Assembly (NCBI RefSeq): GCF_000404225.1
Contig: NC_021353.1
Span: forward strand, 124,001 to 188,000
Direction of reading: 5' to 3'
From: Candidatus Methanomassiliicoccus intestinalis Issoire-Mx1
GTDB lineage: Archaea > Thermoplasmatota > Thermoplasmata > Methanomassiliicoccales > Methanomassiliicoccaceae
DNA: 64,000 nucleotides
Below, one piece after another: positions 35,369 to 44,872 of this stretch (positions within the stretch are counted from its first letter, which is position 1; each line of letters starts with the position of its first letter). A program made the translations under genes and the position numbers. The notes below the pieces were generated by a model, which searched no databases, was not told the origin of the DNA, and saw only the letters and a program-made list of their open reading frames with translations.

Positions 35369-35384
35369 TAGTATTGATATACTA
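35369..35384. promoter_or_regulatory. operator candidate before the binding-protein gene
   Basis: Perfect inverted repeat TAGTAT-TGAT-ATACTA, just downstream of a TATA-like TTTTAAAAAT (35356-35365), where a bound repressor would block the start site. Six of six bases of the first half and most of the loop match the element at 34685. Confidence 0.55.
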
Positions 35385-35406
35385 TGTAGAGTATATAGTC
35401 TGCCAT

Positions 35407-36591
35407 ATGGCAAATCTGGGGGTAAAACTAGCTGCGGTCATTGTCGTGGTGATTATTGCTGCCGGGGGAATCTACTATGTTTTGGGAGATGCCCAGGAAG
35501 ACAATACCAAGGGAGACCGCACGATAACGGATGTGTTTGGGAATGAATTCACCCTGCCTGAGAATGTTGAATCGGTTGTGGCTGAATGCGGGCCTGCTTT
35601 GCGGTACCTGAGTTTCATGGGTGAAGAAGTTTCCAAGAAAGTTGTAGCAACCAGTTCTGTTGCAGCTAAGCCTGTTCTTTCCGGTATTTCATACAATTAT
35701 GTCTACGGCCTGGGAGACTTAGAGATGGTGGGAGACTTCACGAACTCTGCCACAATGGAAAAGATCGTTACCCTGAACCCTGATCTTGTGATCATAGGAA
35801 ATCAGGCAGACACGATAAAGAAAGAGGTTGTTGAGTTCAAAGAAAAAATGAATGCCGCGGGAATCCCTGTCTGCATAATCAAGTATGTTTACAATCTTGA
35901 CGATCCTGATTTTGAAAAGCAGGTTAATCTCATGGGTGAGATTTTCCACAAGTCTGACAGAGCAAAAGAACTTCTTGCAGGAATCGACAAACAGATGAAA
36001 ACGTTAGATGACTTATGCAGCAAGATAAATGAGACCTCCAATGTCTACATCGGCGGGGTGCTCGCTTATGGAAATGCTGATCTGCTCCGTTCCATAACTA
36101 CTGAATCAAGCGCGCTGGCGTATCTCGGCACTACTGTGAACAATGTTGCTGAAGATGACGGAATGGGAACTCCCAACGGAGCTCAGTGGATCTCTGCTAA
36201 ATCAGAAGAAGCTCTTCTTCAATATGATAAAAACAATGGAATAGATACAATCTTCATTGATCTCGGAGGATACAAAAAAGTTGCAGACGGATCAAAGTGG
36301 GTGAGTGAGCTGAGCGCATATCCTGAGCACATTTACATCTCACTGCCGACAGTAGCATTCAGTACATGCTATGACAACACTTTGATTGATGCTTACTGGA
36401 CTTTGTATGCCATCTATTCAGAAAAGTATCCTGAAGTCTTCAAGGACATTGATATGAAAGATACCGCAACAAGCATCTGGAGTCTGTTCTTAGATTGTTC
36501 TCAGGAAGAAGCAGACGGCATCTACAACGGCATTGCGCAGACTTACGGAGTGAACGATCTGTTTGTATCGTACAATGAAGCAACGGCTTAA
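35407..36591 (+). CDS. ABC transporter substrate-binding protein (iron/siderophore/cobalamin type)
   Basis: The N-terminal hydrophobic segment (LAAVIVVVIIAAGGIYYVL, residues 8-26) acts as an uncleaved anchor or signal; no lipobox cysteine is visible. The binding-protein fold follows: RTITDVFGNEFTLPENVESV, DLVIIGNQADTIKKEVVEF and AKELLAGIDKQMKTLDDL. The family captures metal chelates outside the membrane. The open frame extends upstream to a TTG, but the ATG at 35407 lacks an alternative with a ribosome binding site and follows a TATA box by about 45 bp. The permease follows after 31 bp. Confidence 0.87.
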   Translation: MANLGVKLAAVIVVVIIAAGGIYYVLGDAQEDNTKGDRTITDVFGNEFTLPENVESVVAECGPALRYLSFMGEEVSKKVVATSSVAAKPVLSGISYNYVYGLGDLEMVGDFTNSATMEKIVTLNPDLVIIGNQADTIKKEVVEFKEKMNAAGIPVCIIKYVYNLDDPDFEKQVNLMGEIFHKSDRAKELLAGIDKQMKTLDDLCSKINETSNVYIGGVLAYGNADLLRSITTESSALAYLGTTVNNVAEDDGMGTPNGAQWISAKSEEALLQYDKNNGIDTIFIDLGGYKKVADGSKWVSELSAYPEHIYISLPTVAFSTCYDNTLIDAYWTLYAIYSEKYPEVFKDIDMKDTATSIWSLFLDCSQEEADGIYNGIAQTYGVNDLFVSYNEATA

Positions 36592-36622
36592 ACTAAATTA
36601 CATTACTGCTTGAGGAGAAATT

Positions 36623-37729
36623 GTGACTGCAAAGGAACTGCATCCGAAACCAGCCGCCACCGCAACCAAAGAGAGTGCTGTGCAGTATGACAAATATCTG
36701 TACAAAAAAATTCTCTTTATTGTATTTCTCCTCGTAGCAGTCTTCGTTGTTTCCGTTGCCTACATAGGCTACGGAGACTACCACATTTCTTTTATTGATG
36801 TTGTTAAGATCATTTTCGGGGATCACAGCGACAAAACGGCGTATGCAGTTGTCAGGCAGATGAGAATGCCCAGCATTGTGGCCGCGATCTTGGTAGGCGG
36901 GGCGCTGGCAATTTCCGGAGCAGTAATGCAGGCGGTTCTCAGGAATCCTCTGGCATCTCCCTATACGCTTGGAATATCAAATGCGGCGGCATTCGGTGCA
37001 GCATTTGCAATTATGATATCGATAACAATCTTTTCAGGAACTATTGTCGAAGACTTTTTCAGTGCACCTTATGGAATTTCGATCGGGGCATTTATCTGGT
37101 CGATGATCGCCGTTCTCATTGTAGTCAGTCTGTCCAAGATTGCCTACTCTACGCCGGAAAGCGTTGTTCTTGTTGGTATAGCGCTCAACGCCATATTTCT
37201 GGCTGGACTTTCTGCATTTCAGTTCTTTGCCGATGAGTCTCAGCTTGCCGAAATGGTGTTCTGGCAGTTCGGAGATCTTTCAAAATCAAGCTGGACAGAG
37301 CTGGTTATTCTCTTTGTAGTCTTTGCAATTGTAGTTATCTATTTCCTTTACAAGCGCTGGGACTACAATGCAATGGACAGCGGCGATGAGGTCGCCGAAA
37401 GTCTGGGAACTAATACGAAGTCTACCAGGATGGTAGGAATGATTCTTGCCACTCTGCTGACTGCCGTATCTGTTTCCATTGTAGGAATCATCGGCTTCGT
37501 AGGTCTGCTGGCTCCACATATGACTAAGAAACTGATCGGCAACGACAACAGATATGTTATGCCGGCATCGATTCTGCTGGGTGCTCTGATTCTTCTGATA
37601 AGCGACTTTGTAGGCAGCTGGGCGTTCAGCGTCAGCATCCCTGTGGGAATCATCACATCGCTTATAGGCGGTCCAGTTTTCATCGCGATATACATCAAAA
37701 GCGTGAAGAAGACAAGGCCCCCTCTGTAA
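36623..37729 (+). CDS. FecCD-family ABC transporter permease
   Basis: 368 residues with about ten transmembrane helices and the FecCD/BtuC signatures MRMPSIVAAILVGGALAISG, GAVMQAVLRNPLASPYTLGI and VGIIGFVGLLAPHMTKKLIG (the ATPase-contacting loop). It starts with GTG, with GAGGAG (36612-36617) as ribosome binding site. It transports the chelate delivered by the preceding binding protein. The ATP-binding subunit that normally completes the operon is absent; a tRNA gene follows instead, so the ATPase must be encoded elsewhere or shared. Confidence 0.93.
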   Translation: MTAKELHPKPAATATKESAVQYDKYLYKKILFIVFLLVAVFVVSVAYIGYGDYHISFIDVVKIIFGDHSDKTAYAVVRQMRMPSIVAAILVGGALAISGAVMQAVLRNPLASPYTLGISNAAAFGAAFAIMISITIFSGTIVEDFFSAPYGISIGAFIWSMIAVLIVVSLSKIAYSTPESVVLVGIALNAIFLAGLSAFQFFADESQLAEMVFWQFGDLSKSSWTELVILFVVFAIVVIYFLYKRWDYNAMDSGDEVAESLGTNTKSTRMVGMILATLLTAVSVSIVGIIGFVGLLAPHMTKKLIGNDNRYVMPASILLGALILLISDFVGSWAFSVSIPVGIITSLIGGPVFIAIYIKSVKKTRPPL

Positions 37730-37797
37730 TTGCCAAACCAAGGGGAAGCTTAAAATCAGAGTGTCTTCCTTCCCCCATTTAACAGACTGCTATTTTT

Positions 37798-37872
37798 GGG
37801 CATGTAGGGTAGTCTGGATCATCCTTCCGGCCTTCGAAGCCGGTGACCCGGGTTCGAATCCCGGCATGCCCG
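37798..37872 (+). tRNA. tRNA-Arg (anticodon TCG)
   Basis: The acceptor stem GGGCATG/CATGCCC, anticodon stem CCGGC/GCCGG with loop CTTCGAA, and T arm CCGGG-TTCGAAT-CCCGG are all perfectly paired. TCG sits at positions 34-36. The discriminator is G and no CCA is encoded. It stands 68 bp after the permease gene and is the last gene before cassette F. Confidence 0.9.
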
Positions 37873-38224
37873 CTAATTTTATCGTACAAATATCTGAACA
37901 AATTTTTGTAAAATTTACAACTTCGATCAGTAGGAGAATATTTTCTGCTGAATACGAACAGCAATACTGATTGAATCCTCTGCTTGAGTATGATTGTAGG
38001 GAAGGATGTAGGGAAGGAAGAATCATAGGATTATCGAAGAGAATTAGAACGCTTTGTGCTCAGACTTTCTGATAGATTACAGACAGATCTTCTAGAACCT
38101 CATGTTTATACTGTAATATTTGCTAAAACAAGAGTGTTCAAAGGATCTAAAATTCTCTAGATGAATTAGGTATCTGATCCGCTCATTCTCCTGTCCAGAT
38201 GAGATAATTACAATCATCATCAAC
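37873..38224. other. intergenic stretch, no gene seen
   Basis: AT-rich sequence between tRNA-Arg(TCG) and the boundary hairpin of cassette F. No repeated copy of the tRNA 3' end was found, so there is no visible integrase-type attachment duplication. AATCATCATCAAC directly before the hairpin is the F version of the TTGATGAT outer flank. Confidence 0.5.
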
Positions 38225-38265
38225 GCGCAGGGGAACGTCATAAATCAAATCATATTCCCCTGCGC
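38225..38265 (+). repeat. cassette boundary hairpin, copy F
   Basis: Arms 38225-38235 and 38255-38265 with the 19-nt spacer CGTCATAAATCAAATCATA (as in C). The inner flank ATTCACTGTCATGATTGAG is that of B and E. Spacer lineage and flank lineage therefore disagree, placing a recombination junction inside this 60-bp region. Confidence 0.9.
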
Positions 38266-38974
38266 ATTCACTGTCATGATTGAGTAAGATGAGTTGATTG
38301 AGTTTGAAGTTTGATTTTACTTCTTTTTTGATTTTGATTTCTGATTGAAATTTTTAATGATGTTATTCTTTGATATTTGATTTTTGAATTTGAGTTTTAT
38401 TTTTTTGTTTGAACTTGTTTGATTTCATTTTGAATTTGATATTAATTACATTGAGAATATTAAGTGAAATTGAATTGAGTTTGATTGATTTGGGTAAGTA
38501 TTAATTGATTGATTTTTGATTTGATTTTTTGATATGTCTGGACTTAGTTTATTTTGATTATTTATTTTGATTTACTTGGATTATTTTGTTTATTGTTTTG
38601 TTCTTGTTTTTGATTGTTTGGAATTTGAAGTGATTTGGTTTTTGAATTTGTTGAATTATTGAATTTGAATATTGATTGTTTGGGATTTGAATAGAAGTTT
38701 GTTTTGATTTTTGATTTCTGTTCTTTGTTTGTTCTTGTTTTCTTTTTCTTATTCTTTGATTCTTTCTTGTTTTCTTCTGTTTATCTTTGTTCTTTTCTTC
38801 TGTTTTGTTCTTTCTTTTTCTTATTCTTATTGCTGATTGAGTTTGCAGTTTTGGTTTTGAAAAAAATTGTTTTTTTGTTTTTGATTTTGGTTTCTCTTTT
38901 CTTTTTTGAGTTTTGAAGTTAGAAAGTGATTTTAATTTCAGTCTTTGAGAAGAGAAGGCAAAAATGGTGATTGA
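38266..38974 (+). promoter_or_regulatory. T-rich leader and promoter of surface gene F
   Basis: Non-coding. Successive parts resemble leader A (about 38335-38415) and leader C (about 38440-38560, with TAAGTATTAATTGATTG). One 14-bp motif copy lies at 38531-38544. The common 284-bp block starts at 38823. The stretch shared by B, C and D before the block is missing; short TTCTT words stand there instead. Confidence 0.7.
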
Positions 38975-41392
38975 ATGAAAACAGAAAAGAGACTGACAAT
39001 GGCTCTGAGCGTCTTAGTTGCGCTTATGATGCTAGCTGTCCCTCTCGCATCTTCAAGCAACTTGTTCGTGGATGGGGGACAGACAAACTCTAACGGCGAT
39101 GCGCCAAACTTAGGTGCTGCCGGAGACATTATTACATTTGAATTGAATATTCCCGAAAACAGCTTAGATAAGCTTAACTATACAACCCTTAAAGCTGCAT
39201 TAACTGGTGTAGCTGGAATAATCTTCTCAGTTGATGAGAAAAAAGGCACAATTTTAGCCATTGCTGATGGGACACAAGTTTCTGGAATTGCAATAGAATC
39301 CATCATATCCAAAGTGAATACAGCAATAGATGCCCAATTCAGGGGAAAAGCATACTCACACGAATGGATGGATTCAAACGGATCTGTATACTATGCAGAT
39401 AGTGAAAACATCAATAAAAGTTTCACACTTTCTGCTAAATGGGCACTTAATGATGATGCATATGCAGAGATCAATGTAAATTCTACAATTGATGGCGTTG
39501 CGCAGGAAGTAAAAACAAAAGCATATGCATACAGCACATACACTGACAATGAAACAGATGTAGTGGATAAAACACAGATTGTAATTACCGCTGACAATGG
39601 TCTTCCTGTTGATGAGTCGCTAATAAAAGGATACGTTTTCAATCCTAAACCTGTCGCAAATGCTAAAGATGCCGCAGCAGGTTATATTAAAGTATATGAC
39701 CATAAAGTTACTGATTCTAGCAACAAAGAAATTACTTCACCTAGCACTATAGCCGTTAGCGATCTGACTGTGACATATACGTTTAACAGCCAGGACTATA
39801 AAAAAGTTGTAATTTCTTCAAATATCTTTGAAGAACCAGTAACACTTTATGCTGATAAGAATGTAGCTGCTGGATACACATATTCTGATGTGTTCAGTGC
39901 ATTAGGAAAAGCAACGCCTGAAGGCAAAACAAAATCATATATTGATACATCATTTACAAAAGATGGTGAAAACTCATACACAATGAAGAACTGGACTGAC
40001 AATGGAGAAACCTACGCTCTTAAAAGTGAGTCTCTTGCCGGTGCAGAATTGACATTAAATGCTGATTATAACAAATTTAATGTTACTTTCATGGTAAAAG
40101 GACAAGTTCAGGTTGCTGAAGTTCCTTACGGTGAATTTTCTGAGTCTGTCTGTACATTAGACACAACCGGAATGACCAAATGGGTTAGCTTACCAGTAGT
40201 AGACGGTAACGTCATTTACTCAGGAAATAACTTTGTACCAGACATCTTTAATTTCAATGATCCAAAACTTCAGGAGAAGATTGTAAACAATAACCTTGTA
40301 TTGGTGGCATTATTCACAGATCCTGCTAAAACGCTGTATGTAACATTTGATGCTAAAAGTGGATATTTTGGTGACAAGGAAAGTGGAGTTCAGAATATTG
40401 TAGTTCCAATAAGTTCAAAGGATGCTACTGCTGATCAGATAATCTTACCTAATGATCCAACAAATTACACTGTAGCTCAGGGAACGAAGAGCGTGTTTGC
40501 TTACTGGTATGATGGCGAAAATACTAAATATGAATTTTCCAGTGAAACGAAGATCGATAAAAACATAGTATTGAATGCAGAATATATTAATTATAAATAT
40601 ACTGTTTCATTCAATGTAGACAATAATATAACTGGACATTTATATTACTCTGCAGACAAGTTAGTTGCATTTGAATGCAACGGCATTGCATATAAATACT
40701 CTGGTGGATTAAATGACATTAAGTTAACCTCAGGTGAAGACGGCAGCAGAGCTTTAAGCGCACTATTATACCCCACTAAAGCTGGATATACGATCAGCGA
40801 ATGGAAAGATGCTGACGGCAATACAATGATCAGTAGTATTCTTCACGATACATACAGTGTTGCTACAAATCCTCCAAAATATGAACAAGTGACTGGAGTT
40901 ACACTACATTATACAACTGTAAAAGAAGATATGACTCTCTACGCTAACTTTGAGGCTAAGGAATATGTCATTGCATACAATGGTAACACTGCTACAATGA
41001 CTAATGTTCTGCCACAGATTGGAACTGTAGATCAGTCTTTAAACCTCTTTGGGGACTCAGTATTTGGAAATGAAGGATATGTTCTTAAAGAGTGGAACAC
41101 AAGGCCTGATGGAAAAGGTACAACCTATGAGTTAGGAGCTTCATTGACTCTTACTGGATCTGAATTTGAGAAACTAGGTAAACTCTCTATTGAGAACAGT
41201 GACATCTCCAATAAGGAAGGATTTACACTCTATGCCATCTGGGAAAAATCCAATGGCAATGCAACACCTGGTGACAACACTGATGGAGACAATGACAACA
41301 GCAACACAGACACATATCTGTTAGCTGGAATACTTGTTGTGATCATCATTCTGATCATAGTTGTTGCAGTTGTACTGAGAAAGAAGAATTAA
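38975..41392 (+). CDS. surface protein F: secreted InlB-type repeat protein with membrane anchor
   Basis: 805 residues. Common signal peptide, NLGAAGD head, then IITFELNIPENSLDKLNY, close to the start of G. Modules include FNVTFMVKGQVQVAEVPYG and YTVSFNVDNNITGHLYYS. The last repeat (about 663-765, NEGYVLKEWNTRPDGKG) is of the EWNTRPDG type, and the anchor (about 778-801) follows the A/C DNA version with two silent changes. It ends with TAA, whereas A to D end with TGA. It is convergent with G. Confidence 0.9.
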   Translation: MKTEKRLTMALSVLVALMMLAVPLASSSNLFVDGGQTNSNGDAPNLGAAGDIITFELNIPENSLDKLNYTTLKAALTGVAGIIFSVDEKKGTILAIADGTQVSGIAIESIISKVNTAIDAQFRGKAYSHEWMDSNGSVYYADSENINKSFTLSAKWALNDDAYAEINVNSTIDGVAQEVKTKAYAYSTYTDNETDVVDKTQIVITADNGLPVDESLIKGYVFNPKPVANAKDAAAGYIKVYDHKVTDSSNKEITSPSTIAVSDLTVTYTFNSQDYKKVVISSNIFEEPVTLYADKNVAAGYTYSDVFSALGKATPEGKTKSYIDTSFTKDGENSYTMKNWTDNGETYALKSESLAGAELTLNADYNKFNVTFMVKGQVQVAEVPYGEFSESVCTLDTTGMTKWVSLPVVDGNVIYSGNNFVPDIFNFNDPKLQEKIVNNNLVLVALFTDPAKTLYVTFDAKSGYFGDKESGVQNIVVPISSKDATADQIILPNDPTNYTVAQGTKSVFAYWYDGENTKYEFSSETKIDKNIVLNAEYINYKYTVSFNVDNNITGHLYYSADKLVAFECNGIAYKYSGGLNDIKLTSGEDGSRALSALLYPTKAGYTISEWKDADGNTMISSILHDTYSVATNPPKYEQVTGVTLHYTTVKEDMTLYANFEAKEYVIAYNGNTATMTNVLPQIGTVDQSLNLFGDSVFGNEGYVLKEWNTRPDGKGTTYELGASLTLTGSEFEKLGKLSIENSDISNKEGFTLYAIWEKSNGNATPGDNTDGDNDNSNTDTYLLAGILVVIIILIIVVAVVLRKKN

Positions 41393-41424
41393 AAACTTTA
41401 AAGATTGAAGAATAAACAATGAAA

Positions 41425-41463
41425 ACTAACGAAGTTAGTAAATAAGAATCTTAACTGATTCTT
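41425..41463 (+). terminator. hairpins at the 3' end of gene F
   Basis: ACTAAC-GAA-GTTAGT (41425-41439) followed by AAGAATC-TTAACT-GATTCTT (41444-41463) and T-rich DNA. The first 30 bases after the stop are the A/B version; the second stem is the E version, so the 3' end is itself a hybrid. Confidence 0.6.
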
Positions 41464-41598
41464 TTTATTAACTTTTACTTACTTTTTTTCTATTTCTTTT
41501 GTTTACTTTTCTGAAACTTTTCCTGAAAAAACTTATTTTAAAAAGTGAACTTTGTAAAGTCTAACATTCAAAAACTTATTTTAAAAAAAGAAATTTGA

Positions 41599-41624
41599 AA
41601 AGTCAGAGATTAAACTCTGACTTT
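41599..41624. terminator. bidirectional hairpin between genes F and G
   Basis: The AAAGTCAGAG-ATTAAA-CTCTGACTTT stem in the B/C orientation. Upstream of it an AAAACTTATTTTAAAAA word occurs twice (about 41528 and 41570), which lengthens the F/G spacer compared with B/C. Confidence 0.7.
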
Positions 41625-41659
41625 GTTTTAATTCATTTAAAGAGAGTTTTTCATTATTC

Positions 41660-44038
41660 TTACTGTTTCTTTCTCAGCACAACAGCTACAACAATAATGA
41701 GAATAATGATAACAACTAAGATACCTGCAAGTAAGTAAGTATCAGTGTTACTGCTGTTGTCATTGTCTCCATCAGTGTTGCCGCTTGGGTTGTCAGAACT
41801 TCCGACTTTCTCCCAGATAGCGTAGAGTGTGAAGCCGTGATCAATGCCGTCTGGAATGGTCATATTGTCTTTGGAGATCTTTGAAAGTTTATCATAGTCT
41901 GCTCCGCTGAGAGTAAATGCAGACCCTAAAGCATAGGTTGTACCTTTTCCATCAGGCCTGGTATTCCACTCTTTAAGCTTGTAGCCGTCATTGCTGAAAG
42001 TAGAGTCGCTGAAGAAATTCAAAGATTCTCCAACAGTTCCTACTTGAATCATATTGTTTGTTGCAGCAGCAGTGTTACCGCTGTATATGATTACATATTC
42101 TGCAGCATCGAATTCAGCATACAAGTCTGTGTTTGCACTGATCTTTGAAAATCCGGCATTTGTTACTTCTACATACTCTTTAGCATCTATACCCAGGGTA
42201 AGCATCATTTTTCCGTCTTTGTCATTCCACTGAACAAAGTTGTAACCTGCTTTTGTAGGAATGAGTTTAGATGTTAAATCTGCACCAATATCAGCAGCAA
42301 GATATGTTTTGCCATCATACAATGCACCAGTTACATTGGATACATCTACTTTCTTGGATGTAGAATTGTAAGTTAAGTCGCCATTGCAGTAAAGTACAAT
42401 GTATTTATTGTCATCGATAAAGAAGTTAACTGTAAATGTATACTCTACAAAGTTAGCAGTTAACTCTAAACCAGCATCATCAACTTTATTTGTGCTCTTA
42501 AATTCATACTCACTGCCATCAGCAGCCCAGTATGCAAATAGGTAAGATTTTCCATCAGCATCCTTGCTTGGATTTGCAGGCATTGGAATCTTGTCAGCAG
42601 TTGTTCCTTTAGCGACTGGGATAATAACTTCGGTTATTTTGTCTTTCTTATCTCCAAAGTATGCACCATCAGCTGCATTAAATGTGACATAAGCTGTTTC
42701 ATCGTATGCAGAGAATAATGCAATTAGAGTAAGAGTCTTTTCAGAAGTAGATTTGACTAATTCTTTTTGAAGATCTTCAGCAGATCTATCAAAGTTAAAG
42801 ATACTTTTGACTCCACCATCATCCACAGATATCCAGACAGTCATTCCAGCAGTATCAAATGGGCATGATGCTTTTGAAAATTCTCCGTACTTAACGTTGA
42901 CAATTTGTACTTGACCGTTCACCATGAATTTTACTGGGAAAGTAGTAAACTCTGCATTTAATGTTAATTCAGAACCAATAGAAATAGTAGAATTACTATT
43001 TAATGCATAATTTTCAGTTCCATTTGTCCATGAATTAATTTTACACGATCCATCGTTTGCAGTGAAAGGAGTTTCAATAGCTGAAGGAGTTTCTGTGAAA
43101 TTAGGTACAGAAGCTGCAGGATTGTTAGAATCCATTACATCATTAAGATATTCTTCATTGACTAATGCGTTGAATATCATCCAATATGTAGTAGTAGCTA
43201 CTTGCAATGCTCCTGTTGTTTTAGCTACATAAAATGTAACTGCGTTGTCAAATATGGGAGAATTTACAGATATTGTACCATAGTTTAGGCTGTCAAATGT
43301 ATATGTTGCTGTAAGAACACTGCCAGATTCTATTTTATCCCCATCAACAACTTTGTTTCCCTTAGAATCAGTAACAATATATGTATAAACAGGTTGATCA
43401 TTACTGGATTTCAAATTAACAACATATCCATTTCCAGCAGTCTTCAGATACGTTGGTAAATCATCTATATTTAATTCAGTTTTTTTGCTAGCATCGACAT
43501 ATTTATACGCTTTGATCTTTTCAGAATCTTCTCCAAGACCTTTTGTGATTATGCTCACTTCTCCGTATGTGTTCTTAAGTTTCCATACAGCATTTGCAGT
43601 TATCTGGCCTTCAATCTTTTCTTCAACTGTTGTATAATCACCAGAGAAAGTTAGATCATATGCTGCCATTCTTCCATCTGATCCGAGTGCTGTTTTAATA
43701 GCATCTAAAACAGTTTTTATCTGGACTTGTTTGGACGATTCATCAGAATCACATATTGCACGTATTACTCCATTCTTAGCATCAACAGAGTAAATTATGT
43801 TAGTTGTAGTTAGATTATCTTTTAAGTCATCATAATCAATAACATCTAAACTATTTTCAGGAATATTAAGATTAATTGTAAGCGTGTCTCCGGCAGCACC
43901 TAAGTTTGGCGCATCGCCGTTAGAGTTTGTCTGTCCCCCATCCACGAACAAGTTGCTTGAAGATGCGAGAGGGACAGCTAGCATCATAAGCGCAACTAAG
44001 ACGCTCAGAGCCATTGTCAGTCTCTTTTCTGTTTTCAT
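41660..44038 (-). CDS. surface protein G: secreted InlB-type repeat protein with membrane anchor
   Basis: 792 residues, the shortest of the seven. Common signal peptide, NLGAAGD head, then LTINLNIPENSLDVIDYDD. Modules include FPVKFMVNGQVQIVNVKYG and FTVNFFIDDNKYIVLYCNG. The last repeat (about 644-755, NDGYKLKEWNTRPDGKG) and anchor (about 768-789) are of the A type in protein sequence, but the anchor DNA uses other codons and the tail ends RKKQ. Its ACTTACTTACTTGCAGG stretch is the donor-like match for the first half of the D anchor. Confidence 0.9.
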   Translation of the reverse strand: MKTEKRLTMALSVLVALMMLAVPLASSSNLFVDGGQTNSNGDAPNLGAAGDTLTINLNIPENSLDVIDYDDLKDNLTTTNIIYSVDAKNGVIRAICDSDESSKQVQIKTVLDAIKTALGSDGRMAAYDLTFSGDYTTVEEKIEGQITANAVWKLKNTYGEVSIITKGLGEDSEKIKAYKYVDASKKTELNIDDLPTYLKTAGNGYVVNLKSSNDQPVYTYIVTDSKGNKVVDGDKIESGSVLTATYTFDSLNYGTISVNSPIFDNAVTFYVAKTTGALQVATTTYWMIFNALVNEEYLNDVMDSNNPAASVPNFTETPSAIETPFTANDGSCKINSWTNGTENYALNSNSTISIGSELTLNAEFTTFPVKFMVNGQVQIVNVKYGEFSKASCPFDTAGMTVWISVDDGGVKSIFNFDRSAEDLQKELVKSTSEKTLTLIALFSAYDETAYVTFNAADGAYFGDKKDKITEVIIPVAKGTTADKIPMPANPSKDADGKSYLFAYWAADGSEYEFKSTNKVDDAGLELTANFVEYTFTVNFFIDDNKYIVLYCNGDLTYNSTSKKVDVSNVTGALYDGKTYLAADIGADLTSKLIPTKAGYNFVQWNDKDGKMMLTLGIDAKEYVEVTNAGFSKISANTDLYAEFDAAEYVIIYSGNTAAATNNMIQVGTVGESLNFFSDSTFSNDGYKLKEWNTRPDGKGTTYALGSAFTLSGADYDKLSKISKDNMTIPDGIDHGFTLYAIWEKVGSSDNPSGNTDGDNDNSSNTDTYLLAGILVVIIILIIVVAVVLRKKQ

Positions 44039-44595
44039 TCAATCACCATTTTTGCCTTCTCTTCTCAAAGACTGAAATTAAAATCACTTTCTAACTTCAA
44101 AACTCAAAAAAGAAAAGAGAAACCAAAATCAAAAACAAAAAAACAATTTTTTTCAAAACCAAAACTGCAAACTCAATCAGCAATAAGAATAATCAAAATA
44201 ATCAAAGAAAAGAAAGAATAAACAAAAGAATAAAAGAAACAAAGTCCAGACTTATCAAAGTCAATTCAGGCTCATCAAAAAAACTCAAGATATAATCAAA
44301 TCAGTCCAGACATATCAAAATCAAATCAAAAAATCAATCAGTCCAGGTATATCGAAATAAATTCACAAATCATAAATCAAAATCAGACTCAAATCATCAA
44401 CTCAAATCATATATGAATCATATACTTCAACTCAAAAACAATAAAATTCAATATCAAAATTAAACTTCAAATTCAAAATAAAATAAAAGAACTCAATCAT
44501 CAATATCATATCAAAAATCAATATCAAAAACAATCATTTCAAACTCAAAACTTCAAACTTCAATCAACTTAACTTAATTTATTTTCACTTCATAT
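44039..44595 (-). promoter_or_regulatory. T-rich leader and promoter of surface gene G
   Basis: The shortest leader (557 bp), minus-strand reading; the common block ends at 44190. Four 14-bp motif copies lie at 44243-44256, 44263-44276, 44303-44316 and 44340-44353, an array like that of E. The hairpin-proximal part (AAGTTAAGTTGATTGAAG) matches leader C. Confidence 0.7.
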
Positions 44596-44634
44596 GCGCA
44601 GGGGAATATGATTGAGATGATGGTTCCCCTGCGC
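44596..44634 (-). repeat. cassette boundary hairpin, copy G
   Basis: Arms 44596-44606 and 44624-44634. The minus-strand spacer is CCATCATCTCAATCATA (A/D type). The outer flank TTGATGATTGCACACCATC (44635-44653) is identical to that outside copy C. Confidence 0.9.
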
Positions 44635-44872
44635 TTGATGATTGCACACCATCCAATATAATCCTTATTTTAAAGTAATTTATCAACATCTTTACTGGTT
44701 TTATTCATCGCAACCATGAACTTAAATTTGAACATGATTATTGAGTTAATCTACACAAATACACTGCTAGTCAAACTGGATTAATAATCTCTTGACAAAA
44801 TGATCATTAAATCAGATTCTAAGATTACCTTTGAGGAATCAGCATAAATATTTCTTCTTTCATCTTAATCTC

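Noticed and set aside
37798..38265. tRNA-Arg(TCG) as the integration site of cassette F
   Set aside because: No direct repeat of the tRNA 3' end was seen downstream and no integrase gene is present. The other six cassettes are not at tRNA genes.
4585..44634. The seven hairpins as a CRISPR array or as intrinsic terminators of the outer genes
   Set aside because: They are kilobases apart with no spacers between them. At B, C, E and G the outer gene or remnant is divergent, and no T tract follows the stem.
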